Of a stretch of DNA of 64,000 bases, positions 36,396 to 47,084 are shown piece after piece. Positions within the stretch are counted from its first letter, which is position 1, and each line of letters begins with the position of its first letter. Below the pieces are notes generated by a model. It was not told the origin of the DNA and made no database searches. It saw nothing but the letters and a program-made list of their open reading frames with translations. Source of the stretch: Aporrectodea caliginosa (Eukaryota; Annelida; Clitellata; Crassiclitellata; Lumbricidae); assembly GCA_020284085.1 (NCBI GenBank), contig JACEVL010000150.1, positions 3,887,116-3,951,115 on the forward strand. Direction: 5' to 3'. The translations under genes and the position numbers were made by a program.

Positions 36396-38321
36396 GCAGT
36401 TGCATTGTATTGCGTTGCATTGTATTGCGTTGCATTGTATTGCGTTGCATTGTATTGCGTTGCATTGCATTGTATTGTATTGTATTGTATTGCGTTGCAT
36501 TGTATGGTATTGCATAGTGGCAGTGGAGCAGGCGCCAAAGATCATTCAATGGACATCAGTGTCAGGTTCTAGACTGCCTGCCTGATGGGCTGTGGATAAT
36601 GCCGAAGAGTGCCACAATAAAAGGAAGCGTTTAACTGACAGAGGAATTGCCCATATTTAACAACATCCACAATGTCTGTTACCGTTGTTAAGCATTTTGT
36701 GACTGGCACAATGATGCATAAATACTCCATCGTCCCCCCAACATAATCTGTCACCTGAGGTAACAATGGCCGACATCGACGTGGCAAACGAACAATACTC
36801 AACGGGGGCGCATCCAAAACGAGCGTCGGTCGATCAGAGTGTCCTTTAGGAGAAAACAATTGGATTACATGGGCTCGGCGTTTAATATTGTCGCTTTTTA
36901 GAACAGCGCAGTATGCTATCACAATGCACGTGGCTCGATGTATACGAAACCAGAATTGTTTAACGTGCTGTTATCAGTCAGATGATGATAGTCTATCCCG
37001 CAGTTAATAGGTCCCGTTTGATGTATACCTGTTACAATCTTTGAAAAAGGCGTCTTGGATTTTACTGCGAAATACGACGCTTGTGGGATTAGTTTGTTTG
37101 TTTGTAATGAGTTAAGGTGGACCTCGTGGTTGCATGAAGGCGTGCACACCGAGACAGGTTGGAACCCATTAAATGAAAACGGATTCGAAGGCTGAAACTT
37201 CATCAATGTAACCAAACAAAGATTTCTTTAGAAAAATGAATAGTTAGGCCGACAACTAACTTTAGTGTGACGATATTATAAAAAAAACAGTTAAGACCGT
37301 ACTGACTCGATTGCATATCGACCAATGTATAATCTTCCCTAATATTCCCACCAAGTCAGACGAGAGAGTCAGCTATGCTATTTCAGAAAAGCAAGCTGGG
37401 AATCCACTTTCGAATGCCTAGCTCCGCTCAGTTAGTCAGTTAACCAATCTTTTGTCCGTGAGAACCTCTATAGCGAGTTTTGAATTGCTCATTTCTCCAG
37501 ATTTATCAAATATATCAAATTTAAGACGTTATAGCAATAGAGATAACTGTAGGAATCTTTCTACGACTCTTGATGACTTATGAATAACGAAGACTGTTTT
37601 CTTAAAGGTCAAGTGTTGGTTTCTGAAGTCGTGGTAAAAAAAATTTAAATTTCGGTAAACTGAACCTTTTGGTCGCTTTGAAATTCTATCGGATCACAAC
37701 TTGTCACAAATTGATAACGAGTCTGAACTGTGACTGAATTCGATTACAGGCGATCATCTTTTTTCTACCCAGTAAATTGTGGTAACAGCTAATTAAATGT
37801 CTTCAAATTTATTGTATAGAATCGCTGCTGCGATTAAAGTGATAATTATAATAGAAGGACGCTTTTTGCATTGTGATGAGGACCCCAGAAGTCATGAACT
37901 TAAAACATTAAATTAATTCATGTCACGTCTTGATAAACTGTTTTCGCATTAAACAACCATTCGACTGAATTCTAGTAAAATAAGATAGCACCGCCACAGC
38001 AGCCACAAAACAGTTGAATTAGCTGAGATAATAATTGGTTAGACTACAGATAATCTGTGCATTCAATCTAAGTATCCGATCTTTGTCTTTGGACTTGGAA
38101 CCGAACCAGGCCATGCCTGCCTCGACTGAGTACCTCTGAGTAAGGCTGTTCCAACGACTTAGGCTTCAAGGTGCTGAAGAATTCCATAGTTTACGATACC
38201 ACAAACTCAACTGCTTTGAAGCTGAAGAAATTATGAGTACCGATACTAAGAACGTAGTTTTTGGATGCTGAAGAAATTCTGAGATTCTGATAACGATTGA
38301 GATTTTAAAATCTCGTGAGGG

Positions 38322-38522
38322 ATGGCAGCCAAGTCTGAGATTACTTGGGAGGAGATTTCTCGTCAGCTGAAGAATCCAAGGCAGAAGAATAAGCCAGTGA
38401 ATAGAATGGATTCTGAGGATATCAACCAAATGAGGATCCGTGGAGTCTTACAGAAGCGCAAGGACAGACTCCTCAAGCGAATGACTAAACGTACAAGTCT
38501 ACAGGACGATTCAAAAAGTCAG
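38322..38522 (+). CDS. Paralogue of the 33337 first exon (67 codons)
   Basis: Begins MAAKSEITWEEISRQLKNPR and shares RQLKNPR, RIRGV-QKR-D-L-KRM and SLQDDS with the 33337 ORF. It ends at CAG/GTAAAC in phase 0. The upstream palindrome GAGATTTTAAAATCTC is at the same distance from the ATG. No second exon resembling the one at 34565 was found; a LINE fragment starts right after it. It may be a decayed duplicate or the first exon of a gene whose remainder lies elsewhere. Function unknown. Confidence 0.4.
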
Positions 38523-38559
38523 GTAAACTACGGCGCTATATAAATGTTGATGCATGTGT

Positions 38560-39037
38560 ATATTTATGCATTTATATGTGTCCACGCGAAAGCATTATGG
38601 GTCTGCTCTCGAATAGACTACTGTAATTATCTCCTTGTTGGTCTCCCTAAGGTTCGCCTATCTCCTCTACAGTCAGTACTTAATGCTGCTGCTAGACTGA
38701 TTGCTCGTCTTCCTCGATTCTCTCACATCTCTTCATTCATGGTTGAAGAACTTCACTGACTCCCTCTATCTGTCGGAATACAATTCAAGGTCCTTAAGTC
38801 TCATCTGGGTCTTGCTCCGAAGTACCTTCGCGATCTCATGCTTCGCCCACTCTCTGCCACTTCGCTGCATCCTCTCTTTCTGGTAGTGTCTCCTCATCTT
38901 TTTCGAAACTAAAATCCTGCCTTTTCCCTCGGGTTGCTCGCACTGGGAGCGCTTCTGAAAGGCTTTTGCTGTGAGAAGCGCTTTATCAATGGGCCAAATA
39001 CAATACAATACAATACAATACAATACAATACAATATT
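38560..39037 (+). mobile_element. CR1/L2-like LINE fragment with (AATAC)n tail
   Basis: SRIDYCNYLLVGLPK and LQSVLNAAARLIARLPRFSH are hallmark ORF2 C-terminal motifs; the frame is then broken. It ends with an (AATAC)n tail at 38998-39037, right before a tRNA-derived SINE. Confidence 0.8.
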
Positions 39038-39265
39038 GGTGGTGGTGTAGGGGTATGTTCGGTGCCTTGCAACCGGAGGGTTGTGGGTTCGAATCCACCT
39101 CAAGCCGCCGCGTAGGGACCCTGGGCATTGAGTGGGCAAGTCCTTCACTCGCAGTTGCTCATGCGCTTCGGCGTGAAACTCCGGTTCAGTGTCTGCGCTG
39201 CAGTAGTCGGGAGCACCTCTGAGTAGAAATCTTGAAGGGGCGCTATAACAAGTGCTCATACATAC
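39038..39265 (+). mobile_element. tRNA-derived SINE
   Basis: Head with a B box (GTGGGTTCGAATCCACC), a middle shared with copies at 3394, 11105 and 36210 (CCTTCACTCGCAGTTGCTCA), and a GGGGCGCTATAACAAG end. Confidence 0.65.
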
Positions 39266-39691
39266 ATATTGAATGCAGTTTTTCTGAATAGTAGGCTCTC
39301 TATGCTGAAGAAAAGTGAATTGCAGTACTAGACTAGCATGGACTGTTAGTAATTGGCCAAAACTATATGCGCTTCACCCTGTATGATAGATATAATGAAT
39401 GAAGGAAGGAAGGGATTGAGAGATGGAGGACAGGAGTTATGCCGGTAAGGATGGACGGACGGAGAAATGGACCAACGGACGAACAAATCGACCTCATGGA
39501 GGTTAGCATTGGAGGACGGAATGATGAAACGAACGAAGGAAAGACGGAAGAACGAAGGATGGAAGGAGGGAGGGAGGAAATTAAGAAATTCGTCTCTGAC
39601 TCTCGATGGAAAATGTGGCGCCGACTAGCGAAGCAAACGAAAGAAACATGAATGGAATAGGTCTCTTAGATAAGAATAGGAAGCCGAATTA

Positions 39692-41242
39692 TAGAGGAGG
39701 GCGGGGCAAGAGCGGCCCCTTAAGGATTTAATCTAAATATCTACTAGCAGGTGAAAATATTGAAACAACGGACTATACCCTGTTATAGGCCATTGAAGTG
39801 GCTCTGCAGAGTATACAAATTATTTCAAAAAAATACATGTCCTTCTTTGGTATTTAACATTTTATGCAGGCCTTTGAAAAGCCACTCTTGCCCCACCGGT
39901 GGGGCAAGAGTGGCATGAACGGCCAGTCAATATGGAAGCAATGTCGTATTCAGTTATTCTTTTTCCCATGTTATTTATCATCCAGCGGTCACACTCTTGG
40001 CTGTAAAAAACCTTTAACGCTCTAAAGACAGTGTGATCTAGAGGCTGGAGTTTGCTGCTGGTGTGAGGAGGCAGAGTTAAAAGTATAATCCCGTTTGCTC
40101 TTGCTTTTTCAATCGCTTGAAGGGATTTATGACTGACGTGATTGTCGAGTACAAGGAGGACCTTCTGCTCCTTGGTTGGTCGAACATGTTCAATGAAATG
40201 GTCCAAATATTGAGTGAACAAAGTGCTGTCTATCCATCCATTTCCTGAGCAGTACCCAACAGTTCCGGAAAGAGCATCATGCAACAAGCGATCACTCATT
40301 CGCTGCCTTGGGAAAATCATGGCTGGCGGAATAAACTGACCCGTAGCACTAACAGCAGCGACAATTGTGACAGTGCGACCCTTCTCTCCACTTGCAATTC
40401 TGCCAAGGTCAGAAGTGGACATTCCATAGAAGATTCCTTCCATTTCCACTACACGTTGCTTCAACTGACTTTCCATTTCGTCTGTAAAAATTCGTTTGAA
40501 TCGACCCAGATTTGTTGGTTGTGGCAAATCGAATGACTTTAAACGCTTTTGCATGGTCGCTCTAGGAATTATAAATTCTTTAGACGCTGCTCGCAGGGAC
40601 ATTTCTTTATTTTTGACAACCGTCAAACAACGTTGCAAATTCTCAGATGGATATCTTCCACGCTCGCTTTTCCGTTTATAATGTCTAACTATGTTCTGAA
40701 AACGAGACTAAACAAATTAACAAATGTGAAAATAGACCCCTATAACAATTAATAAATGGAAGACAACACTTTTATTTAGTACGGCCTTATGATGGGGCAA
40801 GAGTGGCCGTCGATGGGGCAAGAGTAGCCGAGGCCACTCTTGCCTCATACTGCCACGGCTACTCTTGCCCCGTTGCTGTACCAATTACATTTTTAAATAA
40901 TTACTAGTGACATCTTGCGAATTCACTGAAACTAATATGCGCATTCAATGCCCTTGTTATGTCTTCGCAACAAAAACCTATCGACAAATTTCGTATCAAA
41001 AACATTGATTTTATCCTAAATTATTCCTAACCATTCCGATTTATACAGATATTAGGAAAATCAGAAATTCCTTACTTTCTTATAGAGTTTTGCAAGTAAA
41101 TTTAACAAATTTTATGTCGTTCGAAGCGGCCGATAAATGTCTTTCAACGTGGCGTAGTTTAATCTCTACGCATGCGCAATGTTTTATGATAGGCTTCCGG
41201 TTATTCTTGCCCCGCAGGCCGCTGTTGCCCCGCTCTCCTCTA
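39692..41242 (-). mobile_element. pogo/Tigger DNA transposon, internally deleted
   Basis: Terminal repeats GAGGAGGGCGGGGCAAGAGC and the complementary GCTGTTGCCCCGCTCTCCTC, with TA on both sides. The motif GGGGCAAGAGTGGC recurs inside (39898, 40795, 40817). About 1.55 kb. Confidence 0.9.
39862..40638 (-). pseudogene. Tigger transposase lacking CENP-B domain and first catalytic Asp
   Basis: 258 codons. An N-terminal pipsqueak-type helix-turn-helix (LRAASKEFIIPRATMQKRL) is followed almost at once by the DDE_1 core (TIVAAVSATGQFIPPAMIFP, VLLVLDNHVSHKS, TLPPHTSSKLQPLDHTVFRA). The CENP-B-type domain and the strand with the first Asp are missing, so about 150-200 residues are deleted. The second Asp (LDNH) and third (PLDH) remain. 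It cannot be an active enzyme as it stands. Confidence 0.88.
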
Positions 41243-43179
41243 CATACATGTATATCGCCTGGTACGGGCGCTCAATAAGTAGCCATATATATATACATAC
41301 ATACATACATACATGCATACATGCATACATACATACATACATACATACATGCATTCATGCATGCATACATGCATGCATGCCTCTCGGTCTTACGAATGTT
41401 GATCTGATTACGGCTTGGTTTGATGTGCCATCTGTTGCACTCTTGCGCATTAGACACCGGTGCTAATATTTTGATGTCTGATTAAGTCTCACGCGTTCTT
41501 TACCGTTCTTGAAGAGTGATTTACAAATACACAGTGCAATTAGTTCTTCTTCCAGACGCTCTATATAAAATTATGATTAGCCTACCATTATACGTTACGA
41601 TTACAATTCACGAACTAGTTCTGTGCTCAGATTCAGCTTAGAATAAAGCATGAGCTAATGGTTTAATACCACGGCCTGTATCGGATGTCCACGATTGGCC
41701 TCATATGGGGCGTTAGCCGCGTTACGTCCTCTCTTGGTCTTTATAAACATATCGATATCATCGTTTTCTTACTACTATTAATACCAATCCTATCTACTAC
41801 TACGACTATTACTATATACTACATGTATAGGCCTAACTACCAATATCACGACTACGTACATACACTGGGGTTTTAAAGGGCGTGGCGCTCATTTAAACGG
41901 GCAGCGGTGGCGAAGGATCTCACAGGATCAATTCATTGAAAAATGCGCTATATCAAATCGAGTACCGGTGCTATTACTAGTTACCGTTGCTAAACGGCTT
42001 TTGTGATTGACACAAAGAAGCAGGAATCCATTGTTCCCAACAATTTCGGTCATCTGGTATAACAATGGCTCGTAGCGCTATGGCAACCTGTCAACAATAC
42101 CTCAGCCATGGGCACATCCAGAGCGAGCGAGGGCCGATCAAGGTGTCGTTGTGACGTAGAGATTTGCATTTCTGGGCTCGGAAATTATTTATTTACGCGG
42201 CGGTTGTTTTAGTATACAGCGCTCAATGCAATCACCTGTCTCTCTAGTCGAAGCCTGGCACACACACACGAGACAAGCATTGTTTCATTGGCTGTTAGGT
42301 ATCGGTTTGTGCCACGGTTGCATATTCTGCAGTCTGTATATAGGTCAGCTGTTGACGACCTGCTGCAGTCTTTGGAAAGGGTTGTTCGGAATATTGTTGG
42401 AAAAATCGGGGAATCAAATGCGCTGCTTATATATAGGTCTGGGTAGGATTTCTATACCTGCCATCTTTGAAAATGTTTAGATTTGCGGCGAAAACTTAGA
42501 GAAACGACTGCGCCATTATACAAATCCGAGTAGATTTCTTTATAGGCAGTCTTTCGACAAGGCTGTTTGGATTTTCTGTGAAAAGCGGATATTTCGACAC
42601 CGTTGTAATGTTCTAAATGCGCGCTATATAAATGTTCATATACATACAAACATACATACATACATACATACATACATACATGTACATACATACATGTACA
42701 TACATACATACATACATACATACATGTATATACATACATACATACATACATACATACATACATACATACATACATACATACATACATACATACATACATA
42801 ACTTTTGGGCTTATTATTTGTGTGTTCGTTACAAGTTACACGGCATCTTGTGCTTGCGTGTACTTTTTATACCCCCACCTTGGTACGTACTCTTGACGCA
42901 CCTCCCAACCTGCGTAATAGTCAATAGCAGTTAGAAGTAACGTGGCATACAAGTTTCACCTACCTCTCCCACAGTCCTACTTCTCCCGGTAGTACTTGTC
43001 TAATAGCCGCTCAGTGGATCATTTGAAGACCAATAATAGAAAATTATTATCGAGGTTCACAGTTTACTCCCCCCCACCGTTTCCTATGCGTCCGTACATT
43101 ATCAGTAGACCCCATACGCAAGCATATGATTATGATTAACCCACCTCCCCTCCATTCGTACATACAAAATGGTTGGCCC
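41243..43179. other. Intergenic: LINE piece, repeats, microsatellites
   Basis: (CATA)n at 41294-41375, LINE fragment at 41395, repeat blocks 41880-41945 and 41980-42240, and (ACAT)n at 42640-42800 preceded by GCGCTATATAAATG. No gene recognised. Confidence 0.4.
41395..41470 (+). mobile_element. LINE 3'-UTR fragment
   Basis: TTGATCTGATTACGGCTTGG to CATTAGACACCGGTGC matches the complementary copies at 16627 and 23545. Confidence 0.55.
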
Positions 43180-43569
43180 CAGTGTTTTAGTTGTCGGGGG
43201 GGTTGGGGGGTTCAACCCCCCCAGTTCTTTTTCTAACCCCCTCAGCTAAGTAACTGAAAAGATGCTGGGGGGTCAGGTCTTGACCCCCCGGCTGTATCTC
43301 TGTCATCAAGTACAAAAGAATATATAGCCCAGTTCCTTTACTTTTAAGTAAATTAGTTACTTATTTACTGATATGGTTTGTGACTGAGAGCGGAGAACCA
43401 GTCTACAGAATTAAGGTGAAAGCCAATTTCTGTAACACGTTTATTTCCTTTTCCTCTAAGTAAATGCTATAGTTCGAGCACATGGTCGAGGCTATGTAGT
43501 GCTCAAACCAACTAAATATTCGTTGTTCGATTCCAGTTTCTCGCCAAGAACAATTTTAGAAAATGAGGT

Positions 43570-44397
43570 TGTTAGCATTTGGATTTGAGAGACTGAAGCG
43601 GAAGATCAGTGAGAATGGTGAGTTGGTGACGATGAACGCGAGATAGAATTTAAAATGCCTCTAGTCCCTCTACATTCCGATAAACCCAGCGAAACAGTCG
43701 AAACCAGTCACAGCATATCAAAACTTTCTAACAATGGTAAAGCAGGCAGAACCTTGGGGAATTTTTTTGCCAGTTTCGACAGTGAAAGACGTTATAAAAG
43801 TGTTACACTATTCAGGGAGCTAATGATGAGGAGATATTTAAGAGCTTAAGAAACCAGTTTTCCAATCTTTGTATGACAATTTGGAGCAGAGATTTCCATC
43901 CACTGATTTTCTAGACTCTAGAGGCTGCTAATTCCTTAAATAAAACTGCATGGCCAAAGGACCCTCTGCAAAGGGCATTGTTTGAAGACAGATATATTGC
44001 ATTATTGTGCAAAGAGTTTGGAATGAGTAATTCTGACGCAGCTGAACGCGATTCTATGCTTAAAAAGAGTGATGGTTTATTGCTTGGGCAAAAATTAGAC
44101 ACTTATTACTTTGTTGGAAGTTCTACCTGTTTCATCTGCTGAGTGTGAAAGAGGATTCACTCACTGAGTCAGATGAATCTAGGCCTATGTCACCCTAGTG
44201 GAAGAAACAGGCTTCTGGTGAGTTCAGTGAATGATCAGTTGATGATTAGCATCAATGGTCCACCTCTTACTGCATGGAATGTATAACAATATGTTATTTC
44301 TTGGCTTAAAGCTGGCAGACATGGTGCTTTGGACAAAGCCAATGGGTTACCAAAGAAAAAAGGTTACAAAACATATAGTTCAAAATTATTTTTGTAA
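43570..44397 (+). pseudogene. hAT transposase remnant (hATC dimerisation domain)
   Basis: Broken frames give a 64-codon N-terminal ORF at 43655, then LPVSSAECERGF, NRLLVSSVNDQLMISINGPP and WLKAGRHGALDKANGLPKKK, the C-terminal hATC block of KIAA1586-like hAT transposases. Several stops and frameshifts; dead. Confidence 0.75.
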
Positions 44398-44498
44398 ACT
44401 ACCGGCTATAGTGTAGGAATTCTATGCATTATGTTTTATGTTATTGAATTACCCCGGTACTTTCCAAAAACTTGGTGTTTGGTCTATGTGATCATGCA

Positions 44499-44657
44499 TG
44501 GGCGTATTTAGGGGTGGTTTTACAGGTTTAAACCTACCCCGAAATAAATGCATTATGTTATTAATTAAAAACTAAAAATGTAGAAAAATATGACCATTTC
44601 CAATGGAAAACCTCGAAAACTTAAAACGCCTCTGAAATTTTTCCTGGCTACGCCCCT
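44499..44657. mobile_element. Short hAT-like MITE, copy 2
   Basis: Same ends and body as 1283-1433. It sits inside the larger degenerate hAT element at 43180-44819, so it may be a nested insertion. Confidence 0.6.
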
Positions 44658-44819
44658 ATGAATTCGTGTGTTGTGTCGCGTAGGTAAATTTAAAGAAGAA
44701 ACTAAGATATCTCATGAGTCGTCAGTTGTTGCATATTAACAACATTAAAATTTAATTTAGACCTGTGATCGTGTACTTTGGTAACAAATTTTCAGTTATT
44801 TTTGACAACTAAAACACTG

Positions 44820-46088
44820 GTTTTTATAGAGCTTGTCAACTTGTCATGCTAGAATGGCAGGCTCAAGACTCGTCTTCTTAACTTGCCAACACATCGTAGC
44901 CAAACTTTTAATACCTACGGTAAGGCCCAACCAATTGGGCTTTTCCATGAATCATTTTGTTTCTGTTTTTCATCAACCGATAGGTGGCGGAGACCAGCAG
45001 ACCCGCCTGGAGATCAAATCCATCCATTCAAACCTCCGACGCTGACCAGTTAGCGGACGGAAAGGACGCACAACCCAAGGATAACGTTGTATCTCACCAT
45101 CGCAAGGTACCTATAATAGTATAAGGACAAGCGAGGTCATAATATATGGTAGGACAAGGCTGGTAAAGTAACTGAGGTAAGACTGGCCTTTCTAAATGGA
45201 GCGTGACACTATCCAGTGACTATCATGGCCTGGTAGCGGAACGGTTCAAACAACCTGCAGCTATTGCGGACTTGATTTGATATAGCGCTGGTATCTCCGA
45301 CGTCGTTTTTGTGAGGCACTGGGAAATTTATGAGATTTACATTACATGAAATCCATTAATATGGACAAGACAACGGTAGCGAGCGAGGAAACAGTCTAGA
45401 ATGCAGATGTTTGAATTTTTGTGGACGCGAGAACGATAGGCTACTTAGAACCTACACATTGGCTGAATGAGCAGTCGAGCTGTAATCCTTAATTACGGTA
45501 AATTGCTTCAAGACAAGATCAAACAGTGGAGAGTAAGTAGGCCCTAATGTAAGGTATGGGAATGGAACTAACCGACTACAGAGAGGAAACGTGTGGCGGT
45601 GAATTAACCGACAAGTACCCTATATACCACATTGGCTGAATGAGCAGCCGAACTGTAATGCTTAATTACGGTAAATTGCTTCAAGACAAGATCAAACAGT
45701 GCAGAGTAAGTATGCCCTAATGTAAGGTAGGCTACTCTTAGTTACAGTATGATACTGTTCATTTATCACATACAATTACGATAGCTGCGCTATAATAGAA
45801 GTCAGTATATTATGTTTTACGTAATATTCCTATACATAAGCCTACTTTAAGTTAATTAAGATTTGGACATGTTCAGATTCGAACATTCAACCACGCATCG
45901 GATTTCCTTTACCAGAGCAAGAAGTGCTTCAAGTATTAACAAAATATAAAATTTACATGGAAACTACTTAAATTAGACAATAGATCATACATTATCATCT
46001 GCAGCGTTGTTCTTAAATTGAACCGCTAGAGTAATAAATAACTAGGCTATTTTTCTTATTTTAGTCAATCGAAATAAATAAATCCAAG
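44820..46088. other. Upstream region of the 46089 gene
   Basis: Holds the duplicated candidate leader exons and the 5'UTR acceptor. No other gene recognised. Confidence 0.4.
45455..45729 (+). promoter_or_regulatory. Duplicated candidate 5'UTR exons before the 46089 gene
   Basis: A block of about 100 bp occurs twice, at 45455-45555 and 45628-45729, nearly identical, starting CACATTGGCTGAATGAGCAG. Each copy contains AGA/GTAAGTA, a strong splice-donor match, at 45533 and 45706. With the acceptor at 46064 this suggests duplicated, possibly alternative, noncoding first exons. Duplication is seen; transcription is inferred. Confidence 0.35.
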
Positions 46089-47084
46089 ATGGCGTTCGAC
46101 GAGAAGAACGACGCTGGTTCCCTGCTTCCTTCGCTCGACGACGGAAGTCGTTCTGCAAAGGGCGGGACAGATGGCGACACGATTTCAAATTCAAGTCATC
46201 AGAACAACGAGAAGCTGCCAAGTATCGACGAAAACCAGCTCGTAGCAGGAAATAAAAAGCCTAAGGAAGAGAAATCTCGAATCAATTCCAGTGATTCAAC
46301 AAACATGGAAAACAGAAATTCTCCGGACCACAGCAAACGAAATGAAAATAAGGGGCCTCGTTCCAATAAGAACAGTGACAAAGATGAGAAGGGAGAGAAA
46401 TCCCGCATGAACTCCAGTGATTCAGCAAACATGGAAAACAGAAATTCCCCGAAACACCGCAAACGAAATAGTTCCAATAAGATATCATCACTCGGAAATT
46501 CGTCCAATATTGACAAAGATGAAGAAGATGAAGAGAAGAAAGAGAAGTCCCGCATCAACTCCAGTGATTCAACAAACATGGAAAACAAAACTTCCCCGGA
46601 TCATCGCAAAGGAAATGAAAATGGTTCCAGTAAGATACCATCTCCCGGAGCTTCGTCCAATAGTGATAAAGATGGAGAAAAACGTACACATCCTAAGGAA
46701 GATTCACAGAACAGTGAAATAAAACGTTTAAAAGGCAAGAAAACTACAGAAGCGCCGCACGTAGGGAAGCAGAAAAAAGACAATCACACGGAGCAGGAAG
46801 AGGAGACAACCCAACCAGAAGAACGAGAAACCGAAATTCGTGAGTTCCCGAAAAAAGAGCCCAAGAGAAAGCCTCTGCGAAAGAAGGCTTTCTGTGGGTT
46901 TGCCGACGAGGAGCTGGTCGCCAAACTGGAGCGGGTCGTCAACCGGAACTTGAGGTCCCTTCAGGGAATGAAACCAGACGATGGAGATGACGAAGAGGAG
47001 GAGGATGAACTGGATCAGAAGACGATCAATAGATTCATCAACGGAGATCGACACAAAGAGATCGACAAATTTCTCAACTCATAG
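46089..47084 (+). CDS. Ser/Lys/Glu-rich protein with three internal repeats, function unknown
   Basis: A single 331-codon ORF with a good start context (CCAAGATGG). Upstream, a pyrimidine tract and TTTTAG at 46057-46064 look like a splice acceptor for a 5'UTR intron. Most of the protein is predicted disordered. Three repeats begin EKSRINSSDSTNMEN or close variants at residues 61, 103 and 152, spaced 42-49 residues. A Lys/Arg-rich region (255-267) may act as a nuclear signal. The C-terminus (268-331) looks folded: FCGFADEELVAKLERVVNRN, an acidic stretch, then INRFINGDRHKEIDKFLNS. I do not recognise the family. The minus-strand frames are mirror images of the repeats and are not genes. Confidence 0.7.
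   Translation: MAFDEKNDAGSLLPSLDDGSRSAKGGTDGDTISNSSHQNNEKLPSIDENQLVAGNKKPKEEKSRINSSDSTNMENRNSPDHSKRNENKGPRSNKNSDKDEKGEKSRMNSSDSANMENRNSPKHRKRNSSNKISSLGNSSNIDKDEEDEEKKEKSRINSSDSTNMENKTSPDHRKGNENGSSKIPSPGASSNSDKDGEKRTHPKEDSQNSEIKRLKGKKTTEAPHVGKQKKDNHTEQEEETTQPEERETEIREFPKKEPKRKPLRKKAFCGFADEELVAKLERVVNRNLRSLQGMKPDDGDDEEEEDELDQKTINRFINGDRHKEIDKFLNS

Larger units (their letters stand above)
34820..38321. other. Intergenic: microsatellites and a repeat shared with 41980-42240
   Basis: (GA/GACA)n at 35129-35390, a SINE at 36210-36395, and a block at 36675-36925 (GTTACCGTTGTTAAGCATTT) related to 41980-42240 (GTTACCGTTGCTAAACGGCT). No gene recognised; minus frames at 36569-37215 overlap this repeat. 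Confidence 0.4.
43180..44819 (+). mobile_element. Degenerate hAT transposon
   Basis: Ends CAGTGTTTTAGTTGTC / GACAACTAAAACACTG bracket transposase remains. G/C runs lie near the left end. No clear target duplication. It contains the MITE at 44499-44657. Confidence 0.75.

Noticed and set aside
36569..37215. Minus-strand ORFs of 117 and 98 codons as genes
   Set aside because: They lie largely in a repeat related to 41980-42240 where the frame is not kept, with no splice or family support.
43570..44397. Functional domesticated hAT gene
   Set aside because: Multiple stops and frameshifts separate the transposase blocks.
46199..46588. Minus-strand 129-codon ORF
   Set aside because: Mirror frame of the repeat-bearing 46089 gene.
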